Source: Lachnospiraceae bacterium NE2001
GTDB lineage: Bacteria; Bacillota; Clostridia; Lachnospirales; Lachnospiraceae
DNA: 34,231 nucleotides
NCBI GenBank assembly: GCA_900110635.1
Contig: FOEK01000028.1
Span: forward strand, 1 to 34,231
Direction of reading: 5' to 3'
Each line of letters opens with the position of its first letter. The stretch's first letter is position 1. Shown here in pieces: positions 1 through 7,995 of the stretch. The notes below the pieces were generated by a model that saw only the letters and a program-made list of their open reading frames with translations, was not told the origin of the DNA and did not search any database. The translations under genes were made by a program, and so were the position numbers.

Positions 1-225
1 AGTTCGTTCTACATACCATTTTTCTTTTCTTTCAAAACTATTCTTAATTATCGAATCAAACTCTTCAAGGGTTTCTTTTATTATTTCCTGCCCTAGTTTA
101 GTTAGTTGATCTGTGACCTTCTTTACATATGAGGCTATATCATTTGGATTTTCTGCAAACTCTGCTGATAATTCTAAAAAATTTTTGATGCAAACCTCAT
201 TAAAATACTTTACACTATTGACCAT
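1..225 (-). mobile_element. ISLre2-type transposase, N-terminal fragment cut by the window edge
   Basis: The minus strand has an open frame from an ATG at 223-225 to the window edge, 75 codons with no stop. GGAGG at 236-240 is the ribosome binding site. The translation has the helical N-terminus and the charged LEEFDSIIKNSFERKEKWY-type segment that I associate with ISLre2 (UPF0236) transposases, where a Trp-Tyr-Val motif precedes the first beta strands of the catalytic region. Family knowledge: these are roughly 450-residue transposases that mobilise the surrounding element. The rest of the gene lies outside the window, so intactness cannot be judged. The assignment rests on a short N-terminal stretch recognised by eye. 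Confidence 0.7.
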
Positions 226-479
226 AGGGAACGTTCCTCCTTGTTTGTGTTGGTTTGGTCGCTAAACACTTTATCACAAGGTGGGTGTTCCCTTCTATAT
301 TTCTTTTATTTAATTTTCCGAATAAAACTTTACGCTAGCATAAGATTATACTGCATAATTATAATATTATTGAAGGCTTCTGTTTTTGTATGTTATTCTA
401 AACACGTGAAATCACGCGAAAATAGTACATATATGATATGATCCTGTAAAATTATCTATAAAAAGAGAGGGATACAATA
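226..479. other. Spacer holding the probable IS end and the promoter region of the next operon
   Basis: No convincing gene is present. On the minus strand the sequence GGGAACACCC followed by TTGTGATAAAGTG (about 267-292) is the kind of sequence expected at the outer end of an element whose transposase starts at 225, so the IS end probably lies near 292-294. This is inference, because the other end is not in the window. The rest is very AT-rich. It includes the palindromic motif at 403-421 and leads to the AGAGAGGG ribosome binding site before 480. A 66-codon frame at 241-441 has no ribosome binding site and looks like noise. Confidence 0.4.
403..421 (+). repeat. Palindromic 19-base motif, copy 1
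   Basis: CACGTGAAATCACGCGAAA contains the inverted repeat CGTGA-AA-TCACG (405-416). A copy with one change in 19 bases lies at 5238-5256, beyond the four-gene block 480-5163. Both copies are in intergenic DNA upstream of a plus-strand gene, 59 bases before the ATG at 480 and 87 bases before the ATG at 5343. It could be an operator for a shared regulator or a small dispersed repeat. No regulator gene is evident nearby. Confidence 0.6.
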
Positions 480-1553
480 ATGAAAGATATAAATTATGAT
501 GTGATGTTGTATAGAAGAAATGAATTAGAAAAAAATCTTGATGAAATAAGGGCCACAATCAGTGGGAGAACTTGTCAGTTTCGAGATTATATTGAAACCG
601 ATGGTAAAATTGATGCAAAGAAAACAGAGAGGTTTATTCAGGATATAATAAAAGCATACCAGGAGTTTCTTGATAATGATGAGAAGTTTGAAAATGATAA
701 AACGTGTGTTACAAAAGGTAAACTGAAAAAACTTCTTCATCATTATCTATATATTACTATAGTTGGGCCTAAGAATGAATATGAATATACTTTGAATACA
801 TTTTTACCATATTGCTTTTTTAATAATAAAAACAAGTATTTTGATGATTTACTATCTTTATCTAATGAATTGATAACTTATAAGAATCTTAAGGATCTAT
901 ATTTCGATGAACAGTATTATATTAAAGAAGAATCCGGTTATGAGGCTGGTTCGTATATAGATTATCTGAATAATCTTTTTCAGTCAGTAACTGAGAAAAC
1001 AATTCTTGAAACCTACAAATTACCAAAAGAAATATGGGATGAAAACAATATAATAAAACTAAACAACGAGGATACAGTAGCTTCTGAAAATGATGTTTAT
1101 AACGAGAACTCTGACAGAGATATTTTCAAAGATAATATTCTTGCACCACTAGCTGATGAAGAATCTGAAGAATTGCCTTTGGATAATGAAGATGTAATTG
1201 AATTGCCAGAACCGTCTCCTGAATACTATGAAGAACAGGAAAAAATACTTCTAGCTGAATTTGCTGAGGTACAGGAAACAGAATCTGAAACATTAGAAGA
1301 ATGGAAAGCTTCTGTCCCTGATCCTATTAAATTCTGCGATATTTATATTGAATTTAGAAATCTGTTTTTTGACAATGCTTTATCATCATTTACAAAGAAT
1401 TGGAAAGATAACGTCACAAATATGATAGATGCTTTTCTATATAAAGAGGGATTATCACTTTATTCGCTTGGTGATGATTATGGTATGATTGCAAAGCACA
1501 TTCATATTACAGCAAAAAAAATCAATATTATCCGCCATAAAAAGGAGCAGTAG
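480..1553 (+). CDS. Hypothetical acidic protein, first gene of a coupled pair
   Basis: 357 residues starting at an ATG behind AGAGAGGG. I do not recognise the family. There is no signal peptide or membrane segment. The N-terminal half (about 1-190) is mostly charged helix. A low-complexity acidic stretch rich in Glu and Asp (about 195-275) acts as a linker to a compact C-terminal domain of about 80 residues (FCDIYIEFRNLFF onward, ending in a basic tail). The stop at 1551-1553 is two bases before the ATG of the next gene, whose ribosome binding site lies inside this gene, so the two are almost certainly translated together. The AT-rich codon use and the neighbouring transposase suggest accessory DNA. 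No function is assigned. Confidence 0.8.
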   Translation: MKDINYDVMLYRRNELEKNLDEIRATISGRTCQFRDYIETDGKIDAKKTERFIQDIIKAYQEFLDNDEKFENDKTCVTKGKLKKLLHHYLYITIVGPKNEYEYTLNTFLPYCFFNNKNKYFDDLLSLSNELITYKNLKDLYFDEQYYIKEESGYEAGSYIDYLNNLFQSVTEKTILETYKLPKEIWDENNIIKLNNEDTVASENDVYNENSDRDIFKDNILAPLADEESEELPLDNEDVIELPEPSPEYYEEQEKILLAEFAEVQETESETLEEWKASVPDPIKFCDIYIEFRNLFFDNALSSFTKNWKDNVTNMIDAFLYKEGLSLYSLGDDYGMIAKHIHITAKKINIIRHKKEQ

Positions 1554-1555
1554 CT

Positions 1556-2809
1556 ATGGGTGATATTACTACAAAAAAAGAATTGCTTCAGGCGATACTC
1601 GATGATTATAAAGAAAAAAAGAGTATTGATCAGGATTATAAGGTTAAATTAAAAGAAAAAACTAAAAAGAATAAGTATTATGTGGATGACGAAGATTCAG
1701 ATTTATTGGGTTATTACACAAAGAGTTTTATCTGGTCTTACCTAGAAGAAAAGTATGATAGTGAAGCCCAGATTATAAAAAATCTGATTAGAAATAGTGA
1801 TAGTTATCTAAGTATTTATGACGTCGAAAAATATATGAAATCTAAAGAGAGTAGTAAGCGTCCGGTTTTTAATAAGTATTCAAGGCTTCTGGCGCTTACA
1901 GATATACTTAGTGAGGAGTTCAAATTATTCAATAAAAAGTCATCTAAAAGCATAAAAGATATGACAATCAAACAGCTGATTGATAAGGATATATTTAATG
2001 ATGATCTGGTTAGAAGAATTGAAGAGTATGAGAATATTTCTGGAAAATATTTGAAAAAGGAAACGATTTCAAATGTGAGCAGCATTTTAAATGATATCTT
2101 AGAAAAAAAGAGTACAAAAATGCTCAAAACAGCTGTAAGAGATTATTTTAATGGATATGGTATCAGAATGAATGATACTGTAGTTGATGTTCCATATAGT
2201 CTCAGAGATGATATATATCTGCTTAGGAGATTCGAAAAATATATTGATGACAATAATGCATATAAAACATTAGATTCAAATATAGTTTCATCAAAAACTG
2301 ATTATGATGAGGATTATATCTTGGAGGTTGAAAAACTATATAAATATCTAAATGAGAAGAAGATGAGTGACACTATTCTTCCTATAGCCTTAAGTCCTAC
2401 AAATCTTGAAGGAATCTTTATTTTAGGTGATTCTTTCTTGGGTGCTAAAGGGGAATATTGTAGAATCTTTAGGATTCATCTTGATGACACACCATTAAGT
2501 GTAAAGGATGGAGTAGTGGTGCTTGAAGAAGAATCTTTTCTATTTAAAGAATATGAAACTATTAAAGATGCATTTACAGATTTTGATGATGATATGATTG
2601 TTGTAACTCTGTATCATGAATGGAATGATCAATTAAGTCAGGATGAACTAGAGCAGGTTCCGGATAGTTTGAAGAAGTATTTTATATATGAAAGCTTCAG
2701 TGAAAATCTTGAAGAAGGTATTGATAAAATAAATAGAGAACGAGAGAATAAGGCGAAGAGAAAATCAACTCAACAAAAGTTTTCAAAAAATAGTCGCCCC
2801 AATATATAG
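1556..2809 (+). CDS. Hypothetical protein, second gene of a coupled pair
   Basis: 417 residues starting at ATG 1556. AAGGAG sits in the last codons of the upstream gene. I do not recognise the family. The protein is soluble, Lys/Asp/Glu-rich and largely helical up to about residue 270. From about residue 275 (the TILPIALSPTNLEGIFILG segment) it has alternating hydrophobic strands that look like a separate alpha/beta or beta-rich domain. The C-terminus is basic (KRKSTQQKF) and could bind nucleic acid or a partner. The two-base gap to the preceding gene suggests that the two products act together or form a complex. Two-gene cassettes of this kind beside IS elements are often defence or toxin-antitoxin-like modules, but nothing in the sequence proves that here. 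Confidence 0.8.
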   Translation: MGDITTKKELLQAILDDYKEKKSIDQDYKVKLKEKTKKNKYYVDDEDSDLLGYYTKSFIWSYLEEKYDSEAQIIKNLIRNSDSYLSIYDVEKYMKSKESSKRPVFNKYSRLLALTDILSEEFKLFNKKSSKSIKDMTIKQLIDKDIFNDDLVRRIEEYENISGKYLKKETISNVSSILNDILEKKSTKMLKTAVRDYFNGYGIRMNDTVVDVPYSLRDDIYLLRRFEKYIDDNNAYKTLDSNIVSSKTDYDEDYILEVEKLYKYLNEKKMSDTILPIALSPTNLEGIFILGDSFLGAKGEYCRIFRIHLDDTPLSVKDGVVVLEEESFLFKEYETIKDAFTDFDDDMIVVTLYHEWNDQLSQDELEQVPDSLKKYFIYESFSENLEEGIDKINRERENKAKRKSTQQKFSKNSRPNI

Positions 2810-2982
2810 TTATGTTATATATAAAATTGGTCACTTTTGAAAATACTGCATATTATAGTTTTTATAAAAAGGATTATGGGTCTAAAATATGGCAGAAAAG
2901 AGGTGATAGAAAACCACTTACGCAACAATAGATAAGATAGTATTGATATTTAAATGATTTATATTATGGAGGGGTTACATTT

Positions 2983-4173
2983 ATGACAAAGAAAGAACTT
3001 GTAGACAACTTAAAAGATTATATTGGAAAGGCAATTGATTTTAAGGATGGATATGGTGTTAAACAGATTTCATATGGTTTTGCTAATCGTTCAGTAGGTA
3101 AAGAAACTGGTAAAATGTTTAGAGATGCTTTTACTTCTTGGTCTAACTTGAACTATGAACCGGATAATCAAGGCGCATATACAGGACCAAGGAAGGAAGA
3201 TTATGAAAACACTCAATTTGTTAAATACTATATGATGAGATATGGATTGGCTTATGCATTTGAGTATTGGGTGATGTATGATGCTATTTTAAGAGATCCA
3301 GAACGTGATAATAAATCTCAACTTGCTGTTTCTACATTTGGCTGTGGAAACATGATTGATGCGTGGTCATTAGCTTATGCAAGAGCAAATATTCGTGAGG
3401 AAGGTAAGGATATTGATCTTCCTGAGAACCTTATTTATCGTGGCACAGATGGCGTTAAATGGGGGAGCTTAGTTATTGATAATGTCAAGAAGTTGAAAGG
3501 TGAGTTTTCTGAACCCCCTACAGAGAATTATTTGGGTATATCTATAGAAAACACAACTGAAGATCAATTTCAGAGTTTGTGGATGGATTCGAATGTCTTT
3601 ATGTTTGGAAAAATAATGAACGAACTACCAGATACGACTTTTCAAGAATTGATAGATAATCTAAAAGGTATGAGTTTTAATCAAAATGAGATATATTTAT
3701 GTATCTCTCATAGTGCTGCTGATATTATTTCTATAAACAAGACGCAAAAATCTCACAAAAGAATAAATGATTTAGTACAAGCCATAAATTATCTAAATAA
3801 TTATAATGTTAGTGATAGAATATTAAGCCAGTCATCTATGGCGCAAGAAAGCACAAAAAATGGTGATGGAGAATTCATTGGTATCGAAAGTTTTAATTAT
3901 GAAGAAAATCCTGTAGATTATGGTTGGTATAAGTTTGTTGCATCTGAACAATATTATGATTTCTACAATGATGAAACGAATGATATTGCTGTCAATATTG
4001 AAGTATTGAATCCTGATTTCCAAAGACCCGAAGAATGGGACTGGAATGAGAAAGAGAAGAGAGATTTCAAATTTGGTTTGAAAAAAGTTGATGCTCCTAA
4101 AAAAGAATTCCGTGAACCAATGAAAAGATCAGGAAGCTTTAGAATGCAGATTATAAAATTAACAAAAAAGTGA
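2983..4173 (+). CDS. Hypothetical protein with methyltransferase-like features
   Basis: 396 residues starting at ATG 2983, with GGAGGGG about nine bases upstream. The middle of the protein has features reminiscent of a class I SAM-dependent methyltransferase: a hydrophobic strand running into a glycine-rich turn (LAVSTFGCGNMIDAWSLA, about 113-130), a possible acidic strand-end (YRGTDGV, about 152), and NVFMFGKIMNELP (about 205-217), resembling the strand-4 region of some Rossmann-fold methyltransferases. The canonical GxGxG is only partly present, so cofactor binding is uncertain. The C-terminus is basic and Arg/Lys-rich. The DUF1848 gene begins 15 bases after the stop, so the two are probably cotranscribed. 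This is a remote fold guess, not a family assignment. The 173-base spacer upstream separates it from the 480-2809 pair. Confidence 0.7.
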   Translation: MTKKELVDNLKDYIGKAIDFKDGYGVKQISYGFANRSVGKETGKMFRDAFTSWSNLNYEPDNQGAYTGPRKEDYENTQFVKYYMMRYGLAYAFEYWVMYDAILRDPERDNKSQLAVSTFGCGNMIDAWSLAYARANIREEGKDIDLPENLIYRGTDGVKWGSLVIDNVKKLKGEFSEPPTENYLGISIENTTEDQFQSLWMDSNVFMFGKIMNELPDTTFQELIDNLKGMSFNQNEIYLCISHSAADIISINKTQKSHKRINDLVQAINYLNNYNVSDRILSQSSMAQESTKNGDGEFIGIESFNYEENPVDYGWYKFVASEQYYDFYNDETNDIAVNIEVLNPDFQRPEEWDWNEKEKRDFKFGLKKVDAPKKEFREPMKRSGSFRMQIIKLTKK

Positions 4174-4188
4174 TAAGGAGAGTCATAT

Positions 4189-5163
4189 ATGATTATAAGT
4201 GCAAGCCGCAGAACGGATATACCAGCATACTTTTCTGAGTGGTTTATGAACCGCATTTATGCAGGCTATGCAGTGGTTCGGAATCCACTTAATGCAAATC
4301 AGTTATCAAAGGTTTACCTTACACCTGATCTGGTTGATTGTATAGTCTTTTGGACGAAGAATCCTGTGCCTATCATTCCAAGGCTTGATGAATTGAAAGA
4401 TTTTTGCTATTACTTTCAGTTTACTCTGACAGGTTATGACAAGGATATTGAACGTAATCTCCCTGATAAGAAAGAGGTTCTGCTTCCTGCTTTTAAAGAG
4501 CTTGCAGACAAGATTGGACCGGAGCGAGTGATCTGGAGATATGATCCGATTCTTATAAATGATCGTTATTCTAGTGACTGGCATCTTGAAACAGTGAAAT
4601 GGCTGTCGGATAATCTTAAGGGATATACGGAAAAATGTGTATTCAGCTATGTTGATTATTATAAGAAGATTGATAAAAATCTGAATAGTATAGGTATTAA
4701 ATATCCTACTGATGCTGAAAAAAAGGATATTGCTATCGGAATAAGAGATATAGTTAGTGCAAATGGTATGGTAGCAACAACCTGTGCAGAGAATATTGAA
4801 TTGGATGGTCTTGGAATAAACCATAATGCGTGCATAGATAAGGCTTTAGTTGAGAGATTAACTGGCGGAAAGATTAAGAATACAAAGAAGAATCTAAAAG
4901 ATGCGGCGCAAAGACCGGAGTGCGGATGTATGCCTAGTAAAGAAATTGGCGCACATAATACCTGCAGCAATGGGTGTATATATTGTTATGCTAACTTTAG
5001 CCCTGATAGCGTTAAAAAATCAATGGCAAGGTATGATCCAAAGTCAGAGATACTTTGTGATGTTATAGGGCCCGATGAGGTTGTGAAGGATGCTGCTGAT
5101 CAAAATAAACTTGTACAGATTGACGGACAGATGTCTATGTTTGATTTTATCGGTGATGACTGA
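4189..5163 (+). CDS. DUF1848 family iron-sulfur protein
   Basis: 324 residues. The N-terminus MIISASRRTDIPA and the segment DCIVFWTKNPVPIIPRLDEL are hallmarks of the DUF1848 family, which normally has about 300 residues. The C-terminal part carries a cysteine cluster: C245, C247, then C259-x3-C263-x2-C266 followed by YANF. CX3CX2C is the spacing used by radical SAM enzymes to hold a 4Fe-4S cluster, although here it sits near the C-terminus. The biochemical role of the family is not known to me. The start is well supported by AAGGAG in the short gap after the methyltransferase-like gene. A terminator follows. Family call is confident; function is open. Confidence 0.93.
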   Translation: MIISASRRTDIPAYFSEWFMNRIYAGYAVVRNPLNANQLSKVYLTPDLVDCIVFWTKNPVPIIPRLDELKDFCYYFQFTLTGYDKDIERNLPDKKEVLLPAFKELADKIGPERVIWRYDPILINDRYSSDWHLETVKWLSDNLKGYTEKCVFSYVDYYKKIDKNLNSIGIKYPTDAEKKDIAIGIRDIVSANGMVATTCAENIELDGLGINHNACIDKALVERLTGGKIKNTKKNLKDAAQRPECGCMPSKEIGAHNTCSNGCIYCYANFSPDSVKKSMARYDPKSEILCDVIGPDEVVKDAADQNKLVQIDGQMSMFDFIGDD

Positions 5164-5188
5164 TATTTATAAGTAAATAATAATTTGA

Positions 5189-5228
5189 AATAATCCGTTG
5201 CTTCCAAGGCACCGGATTATTTATTTTT
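5189..5228 (+). terminator. Intrinsic terminator after the DUF1848 gene
   Basis: AATAATCCG (5189-5197) pairs with CGGATTATT (5213-5221), and TTATTTTT follows. It closes the unit ending with the gene at 4189-5163. Confidence 0.75.
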
Positions 5229-5237
5229 GCTAAATGG

Positions 5238-5256
5238 CACGTTAAATCACGCGAAA
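5238..5256 (+). repeat. Palindromic 19-base motif, copy 2
   Basis: CACGTTAAATCACGCGAAA differs from the 403-421 copy at one position, and that change breaks one arm of the inverted repeat. It lies just after the terminator of the four-gene block and upstream of the small acidic gene at 5343. Confidence 0.6.
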
Positions 5257-5342
5257 TAATTTGTAGGGTTTTATAATGCACTTAGTTGATGGATATCAAC
5301 AAAAAAAATTTTATAAATTATAAAGAATGGGAGGCAATTAAT

Positions 5343-5648
5343 ATGGGAATTGATTGGGAAGATGCTTTTGGATTTGATCATTTTGATCCGGCAGATTTTG
5401 ATGATGCTTACAATTACATGGTTGGTGCTTATGGCGATATCTATGCTGATGAGTACTGGGAAGACACTGAGTGTTTTTGTATCAACAGACATCCTCGAAA
5501 TCATTTTGAGGATGATGAAGAGTGTATTGATATTGCGGATCTTTCTCCAGAAGAGCAAGTTGCCATTAAGCCTGGAAGTTATTTGATAGAAAGTGATGGT
5601 ACCATAATAGATTTGGACGAGTTTTTGGGTAAGAAACCTTGGGAGTAA
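5343..5648 (+). CDS. Small acidic hypothetical protein
   Basis: 101 residues from ATG 5343. GGGAGG eight bases upstream supports this start over an in-frame ATG at 5286 that has no ribosome binding site. The protein is strongly acidic (DWEDAFGFDHFDPADFDDA near the N-terminus) and aromatic-rich, with two cysteines in ECFCINRH (about 45) and one in EECIDI. There is no membrane segment. I do not recognise the family. It stands alone between two terminators, so it is probably a monocistronic gene. The acidity could suit a DNA mimic or an adaptor protein, but nothing shows this directly. Confidence 0.7.
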   Translation: MGIDWEDAFGFDHFDPADFDDAYNYMVGAYGDIYADEYWEDTECFCINRHPRNHFEDDEECIDIADLSPEEQVAIKPGSYLIESDGTIIDLDEFLGKKPWE

Positions 5649-5652
5649 ATGT

Positions 5653-5680
5653 GTGGCGGATGTAAAAATCCGCCACTTTA
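5653..5680 (+). terminator. Intrinsic terminator after the small acidic gene
   Basis: GTGGCGGAT (5653-5661) and ATCCGCCAC (5668-5676) form a perfect 9-base stem. It begins four bases after the stop codon and is followed by TTTAAAAT. Confidence 0.8.
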
Positions 5681-5724
5681 AAATAGCATTTTAATATTTG
5701 AATATTCTATGTCTAGAAAAATTG

Positions 5725-5733
5725 TGATACTAT
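5725..5733 (+). promoter_or_regulatory. Possible extended -10 promoter before the SEC-C gene
   Basis: TGATACTAT fits an extended -10 (TGn followed by TACTAT). No good -35 is present. A start near 5740 would give a leader of about 110 bases that contains the hairpin at 5790-5811. Confidence 0.3.
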
Positions 5734-5789
5734 TAACATAGCCTTCTTTCAAATAATAGTCATCAAATTAAACATAATGAATAGAGGTT

Positions 5790-5815
5790 GGGGAAGGCAA
5801 ATGCCTTCCCCTTTT
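5790..5815 (+). terminator. Terminator-like hairpin in the leader of the SEC-C gene, possible attenuator
   Basis: GGGGAAGGCA (5790-5799) and TGCCTTCCCC (5802-5811) are perfectly complementary, and TTTT follows directly. It is a textbook intrinsic terminator shape 40 bases before the likely ATG at 5852. The preceding gene already has its own terminator at 5653-5680, so this one could attenuate the downstream gene. Confidence 0.65.
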
Positions 5816-5851
5816 ATGAAAAAAAACGTAAAAAAGTTATGGGGTTACGAT

Positions 5852-7375
5852 ATGCCAGAATATATAAAAGAAACCAAAGAAGAAATATTCAAGTTTCTAA
5901 CTAAGCAGAAAACAGAGGAAATCAGGCCTCTCTTTGAGCTTATGTCAATATTTCTGATCTCAAATGCTGATCTTAATATTATATATGAAGGAGAACTGGA
6001 TGAATATCTAGAGATGATCGAGGAATCAATAGGAAAAGCTGTTGTATTTAGTCTGGCTGAAAATATATCTGAAGAGGAATTATTATTATACAAGGAAATA
6101 CGAGAGATTGAGAGCTTGAGAAAGAATGTTCCGAAGAAAAATATGGTGGAGCTGATGTCAAAAGTTCTGTCAAATGATGTTTTCTTCGAGGCTATCTGCA
6201 TCTGTTCGCTTTTCAGAGGTGAACTCCTTGAACAATTCTTTCAGAATATGGGATGCGAGAACAGATACAGACTGTTATCTGAAGATGAGATCTTTAAAAA
6301 GAGAAGAGAATACTGCCAGCTTATTTACGGTTATGCAAAGGGTGTTACGAACTTATATGGTGTCGTTCACGTGTCAGAACTTCTTGAAATAATCCTTCGT
6401 TTTGAGAAGCAGTTTTACTATGATCCATATGAGAGCAGGAAAGGGTCAGTATATGAAGATACATTATATTACAACCCGTATTATCTCTGTCCTGAGACAC
6501 TGATTACGATAATCGACAGGGGAAGACCTGACATCAATGCCACCCTCGATGGACTGATACTCCACGGATGCTTTGTAGAAGAATATATGAATGAGAGTCG
6601 CAGATTCTATGAACATATGGATGCGAATAAAGATAATTCAAATGCTGCATTTGAAGACTTTTTCAATAATCTAGCAGATGGCTCTTACAGAAGGCTATTT
6701 GCAGTGGCAAAAGAAAAAGAAAAATATGTTCCGTCAGTATCACAACTCTTCAAATTTGCTGATGATGAGTATTTTGGGACCAGCAAGAGTACTGAAGAGG
6801 TAAAACAGTATCTGGTGGATCACTTCTCTAAAGAACTTGAAAACACAGCTAAAAGAGAATCTGAAACTACTGAGGAGCTTCTGGATGATATTATATATAG
6901 TCTTCAGAAGGAATATGCCAGAAGAGATGTGAACTGGGACGATGTGAAGCTTCAGGACCACGTTTATTATTGTTTTGAACTGCTTAGAATAAATGGTATC
7001 GATTTCGATATGGAAGAGGCAGATGAGTTTATTGAAGTACTGTTTCGATTCTTAAATAGTCAGCGTACCTGGTTCAATCACGGACATAGTGCTGAGGAGA
7101 TGTTTGATTTGTGTCACAGTAATCCCTTCTCTGCACCCGTTACCATTGCTCCCGACAGTACAGAGATGGCTCTTCTCTTATCTAAAAACAGGGAGGAAAT
7201 CGAGAGGAGAGGGTTTAAGATAGACTTTGATGCAACTGCGGACGAGGTCCCAGTATTCCCAGAAAAAGGTGGTAAGGTGATTCCATTCACAACTGCAACT
7301 AGAAAAGTGTATCCGAAAGATCCTTGTCCGTGCGGTTCGGGAAAGATGTATAAGGACTGTTGCGGAAAATCTTAG
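5852..7375 (+). CDS. SEC-C motif protein, unknown function
   Basis: 507 residues from ATG 5852. The frame is open back to an ATG at 5777, but that extension would translate through a terminator-like hairpin, so I prefer the later start; its ribosome binding site is only GGGG. The body is mostly helical, acidic and soluble, with no domain I can name. The last 21 residues are a SEC-C zinc motif: PCPCGSGKMYKDCCG, matching CxCxSG...CC as at the C-terminus of SecA. In family terms this tail binds zinc and often mediates binding to ribosomes or proteins, and it is found on many otherwise uncharacterised proteins. The gene is followed by a small membrane-anchored protein 60 bases downstream. Confidence 0.85.
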   Translation: MPEYIKETKEEIFKFLTKQKTEEIRPLFELMSIFLISNADLNIIYEGELDEYLEMIEESIGKAVVFSLAENISEEELLLYKEIREIESLRKNVPKKNMVELMSKVLSNDVFFEAICICSLFRGELLEQFFQNMGCENRYRLLSEDEIFKKRREYCQLIYGYAKGVTNLYGVVHVSELLEIILRFEKQFYYDPYESRKGSVYEDTLYYNPYYLCPETLITIIDRGRPDINATLDGLILHGCFVEEYMNESRRFYEHMDANKDNSNAAFEDFFNNLADGSYRRLFAVAKEKEKYVPSVSQLFKFADDEYFGTSKSTEEVKQYLVDHFSKELENTAKRESETTEELLDDIIYSLQKEYARRDVNWDDVKLQDHVYYCFELLRINGIDFDMEEADEFIEVLFRFLNSQRTWFNHGHSAEEMFDLCHSNPFSAPVTIAPDSTEMALLLSKNREEIERRGFKIDFDATADEVPVFPEKGGKVIPFTTATRKVYPKDPCPCGSGKMYKDCCGKS

Positions 7376-7435
7376 GTTTGATGAGCGGGCAAAGATATGA
7401 AGGTATACTAGTAATAGAGAAAAGAAGATATAGTT

Positions 7436-7840
7436 ATGGAAGAGAAGAAAAATAAAAGTTTACCTTTGTTTGTTAAGATTTTAATAGGGATTTCAATACT
7501 ATTTGCTGTTTTAGCAGTTGGTATTGTGTTACTTGTGGTCTGTTTCATAGTAGGGTTAAAAACAGAGTTAAAGAATAACACTTATGATATAACTGTTAGG
7601 GTAGACGAGGTTCAGCGTGATCCAGATGATGGAATGTATGAAATAGATCATGTTACAATAATCTCTGCAGAAAAGAAGAAAGAATCAGACAATAAGCCGG
7701 TCGTTGGAGATAAACTTGTTCTTCGCCATTATCTAATGCACACGTCACAGGATGAGGTTGGTGATACTATTGACCTGAAGATAAAGGATGGCGAGATAGT
7801 AAATGTTTTTACAACCTGGTATCAGGTTTATAATGAATAA
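7436..7840 (+). CDS. Small membrane-anchored hypothetical protein
   Basis: 134 residues. A basic N-terminus (MEEKKNKS) is followed by one long hydrophobic segment at about 12-40, then a soluble domain of about 90 residues with alternating strands (YDITVRVDEV and YEIDHVTIIS), which looks like a small beta-barrel or OB-like fold exposed outside the cell. There is no lipobox and no clear signal-peptidase site, so it is probably a single-pass anchored protein. Family not recognised. The ribosome binding site is weak (AGAAG). It may share a transcript with the SEC-C gene. Confidence 0.75.
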   Translation: MEEKKNKSLPLFVKILIGISILFAVLAVGIVLLVVCFIVGLKTELKNNTYDITVRVDEVQRDPDDGMYEIDHVTIISAEKKKESDNKPVVGDKLVLRHYLMHTSQDEVGDTIDLKIKDGEIVNVFTTWYQVYNE

Positions 7841-7890
7841 CCATTTATATAATATATAACCATTTATATAATAATAATAATAATTATTAT
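7838..7890 (+). repeat. AT-only tandem repeat and palindrome
   Basis: ATAACCATTTATATAAT occurs twice in a row just after the stop codon, then runs into alternating AAT/ATT units that form the palindrome ATAATAATTATTAT. It may be replication slippage. A weak hairpin (TCACCT 7895-7900 with AGGTGA 7910-7915) follows. Confidence 0.6.
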
Positions 7891-7924
7891 GATTTCACCT
7901 GAAAAATTGAGGTGATGATAAGGC

Positions 7925-7953
7925 TTTAGATTATAATGGGGTAATGGTATAAT
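7925..7953 (+). promoter_or_regulatory. Candidate promoter of the diguanylate cyclase gene
   Basis: TATAAT at 7948-7953 lies 17 bases after TTTAGA (7925-7930). A second TATAAT lies at 7932-7937. Both precede the ATG at 7996. Confidence 0.4.
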
Positions 7954-7995
7954 AGAGGAGGGTCTTAAGTTGGTGTTTGTTGAGGAGGTAGCAGT

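Noticed and set aside
241-441. 66-codon open frame in the spacer before 480
   Set aside because: No ribosome binding site, low-complexity hydrophobic translation, and it overlaps the probable IS end.
2810-2982. Possible remnant of a coding end (a frame ending in RGDRKPLTQQ at about 2900-2930)
   Set aside because: Too short and without recognisable homology; treated as a plain AT-rich spacer.
403-5256. The 19-base motifs as attachment sites of an integrated element
   Set aside because: No integrase or recombinase lies between them, and the motif is palindromic and upstream of genes, so a regulatory or dispersed repeat is at least as likely.
7841-7995. c-di-GMP or other riboswitch upstream of the diguanylate cyclase gene
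   Set aside because: The spacer is mostly AT repeats with one weak hairpin and none of the conserved riboswitch core motifs I know.
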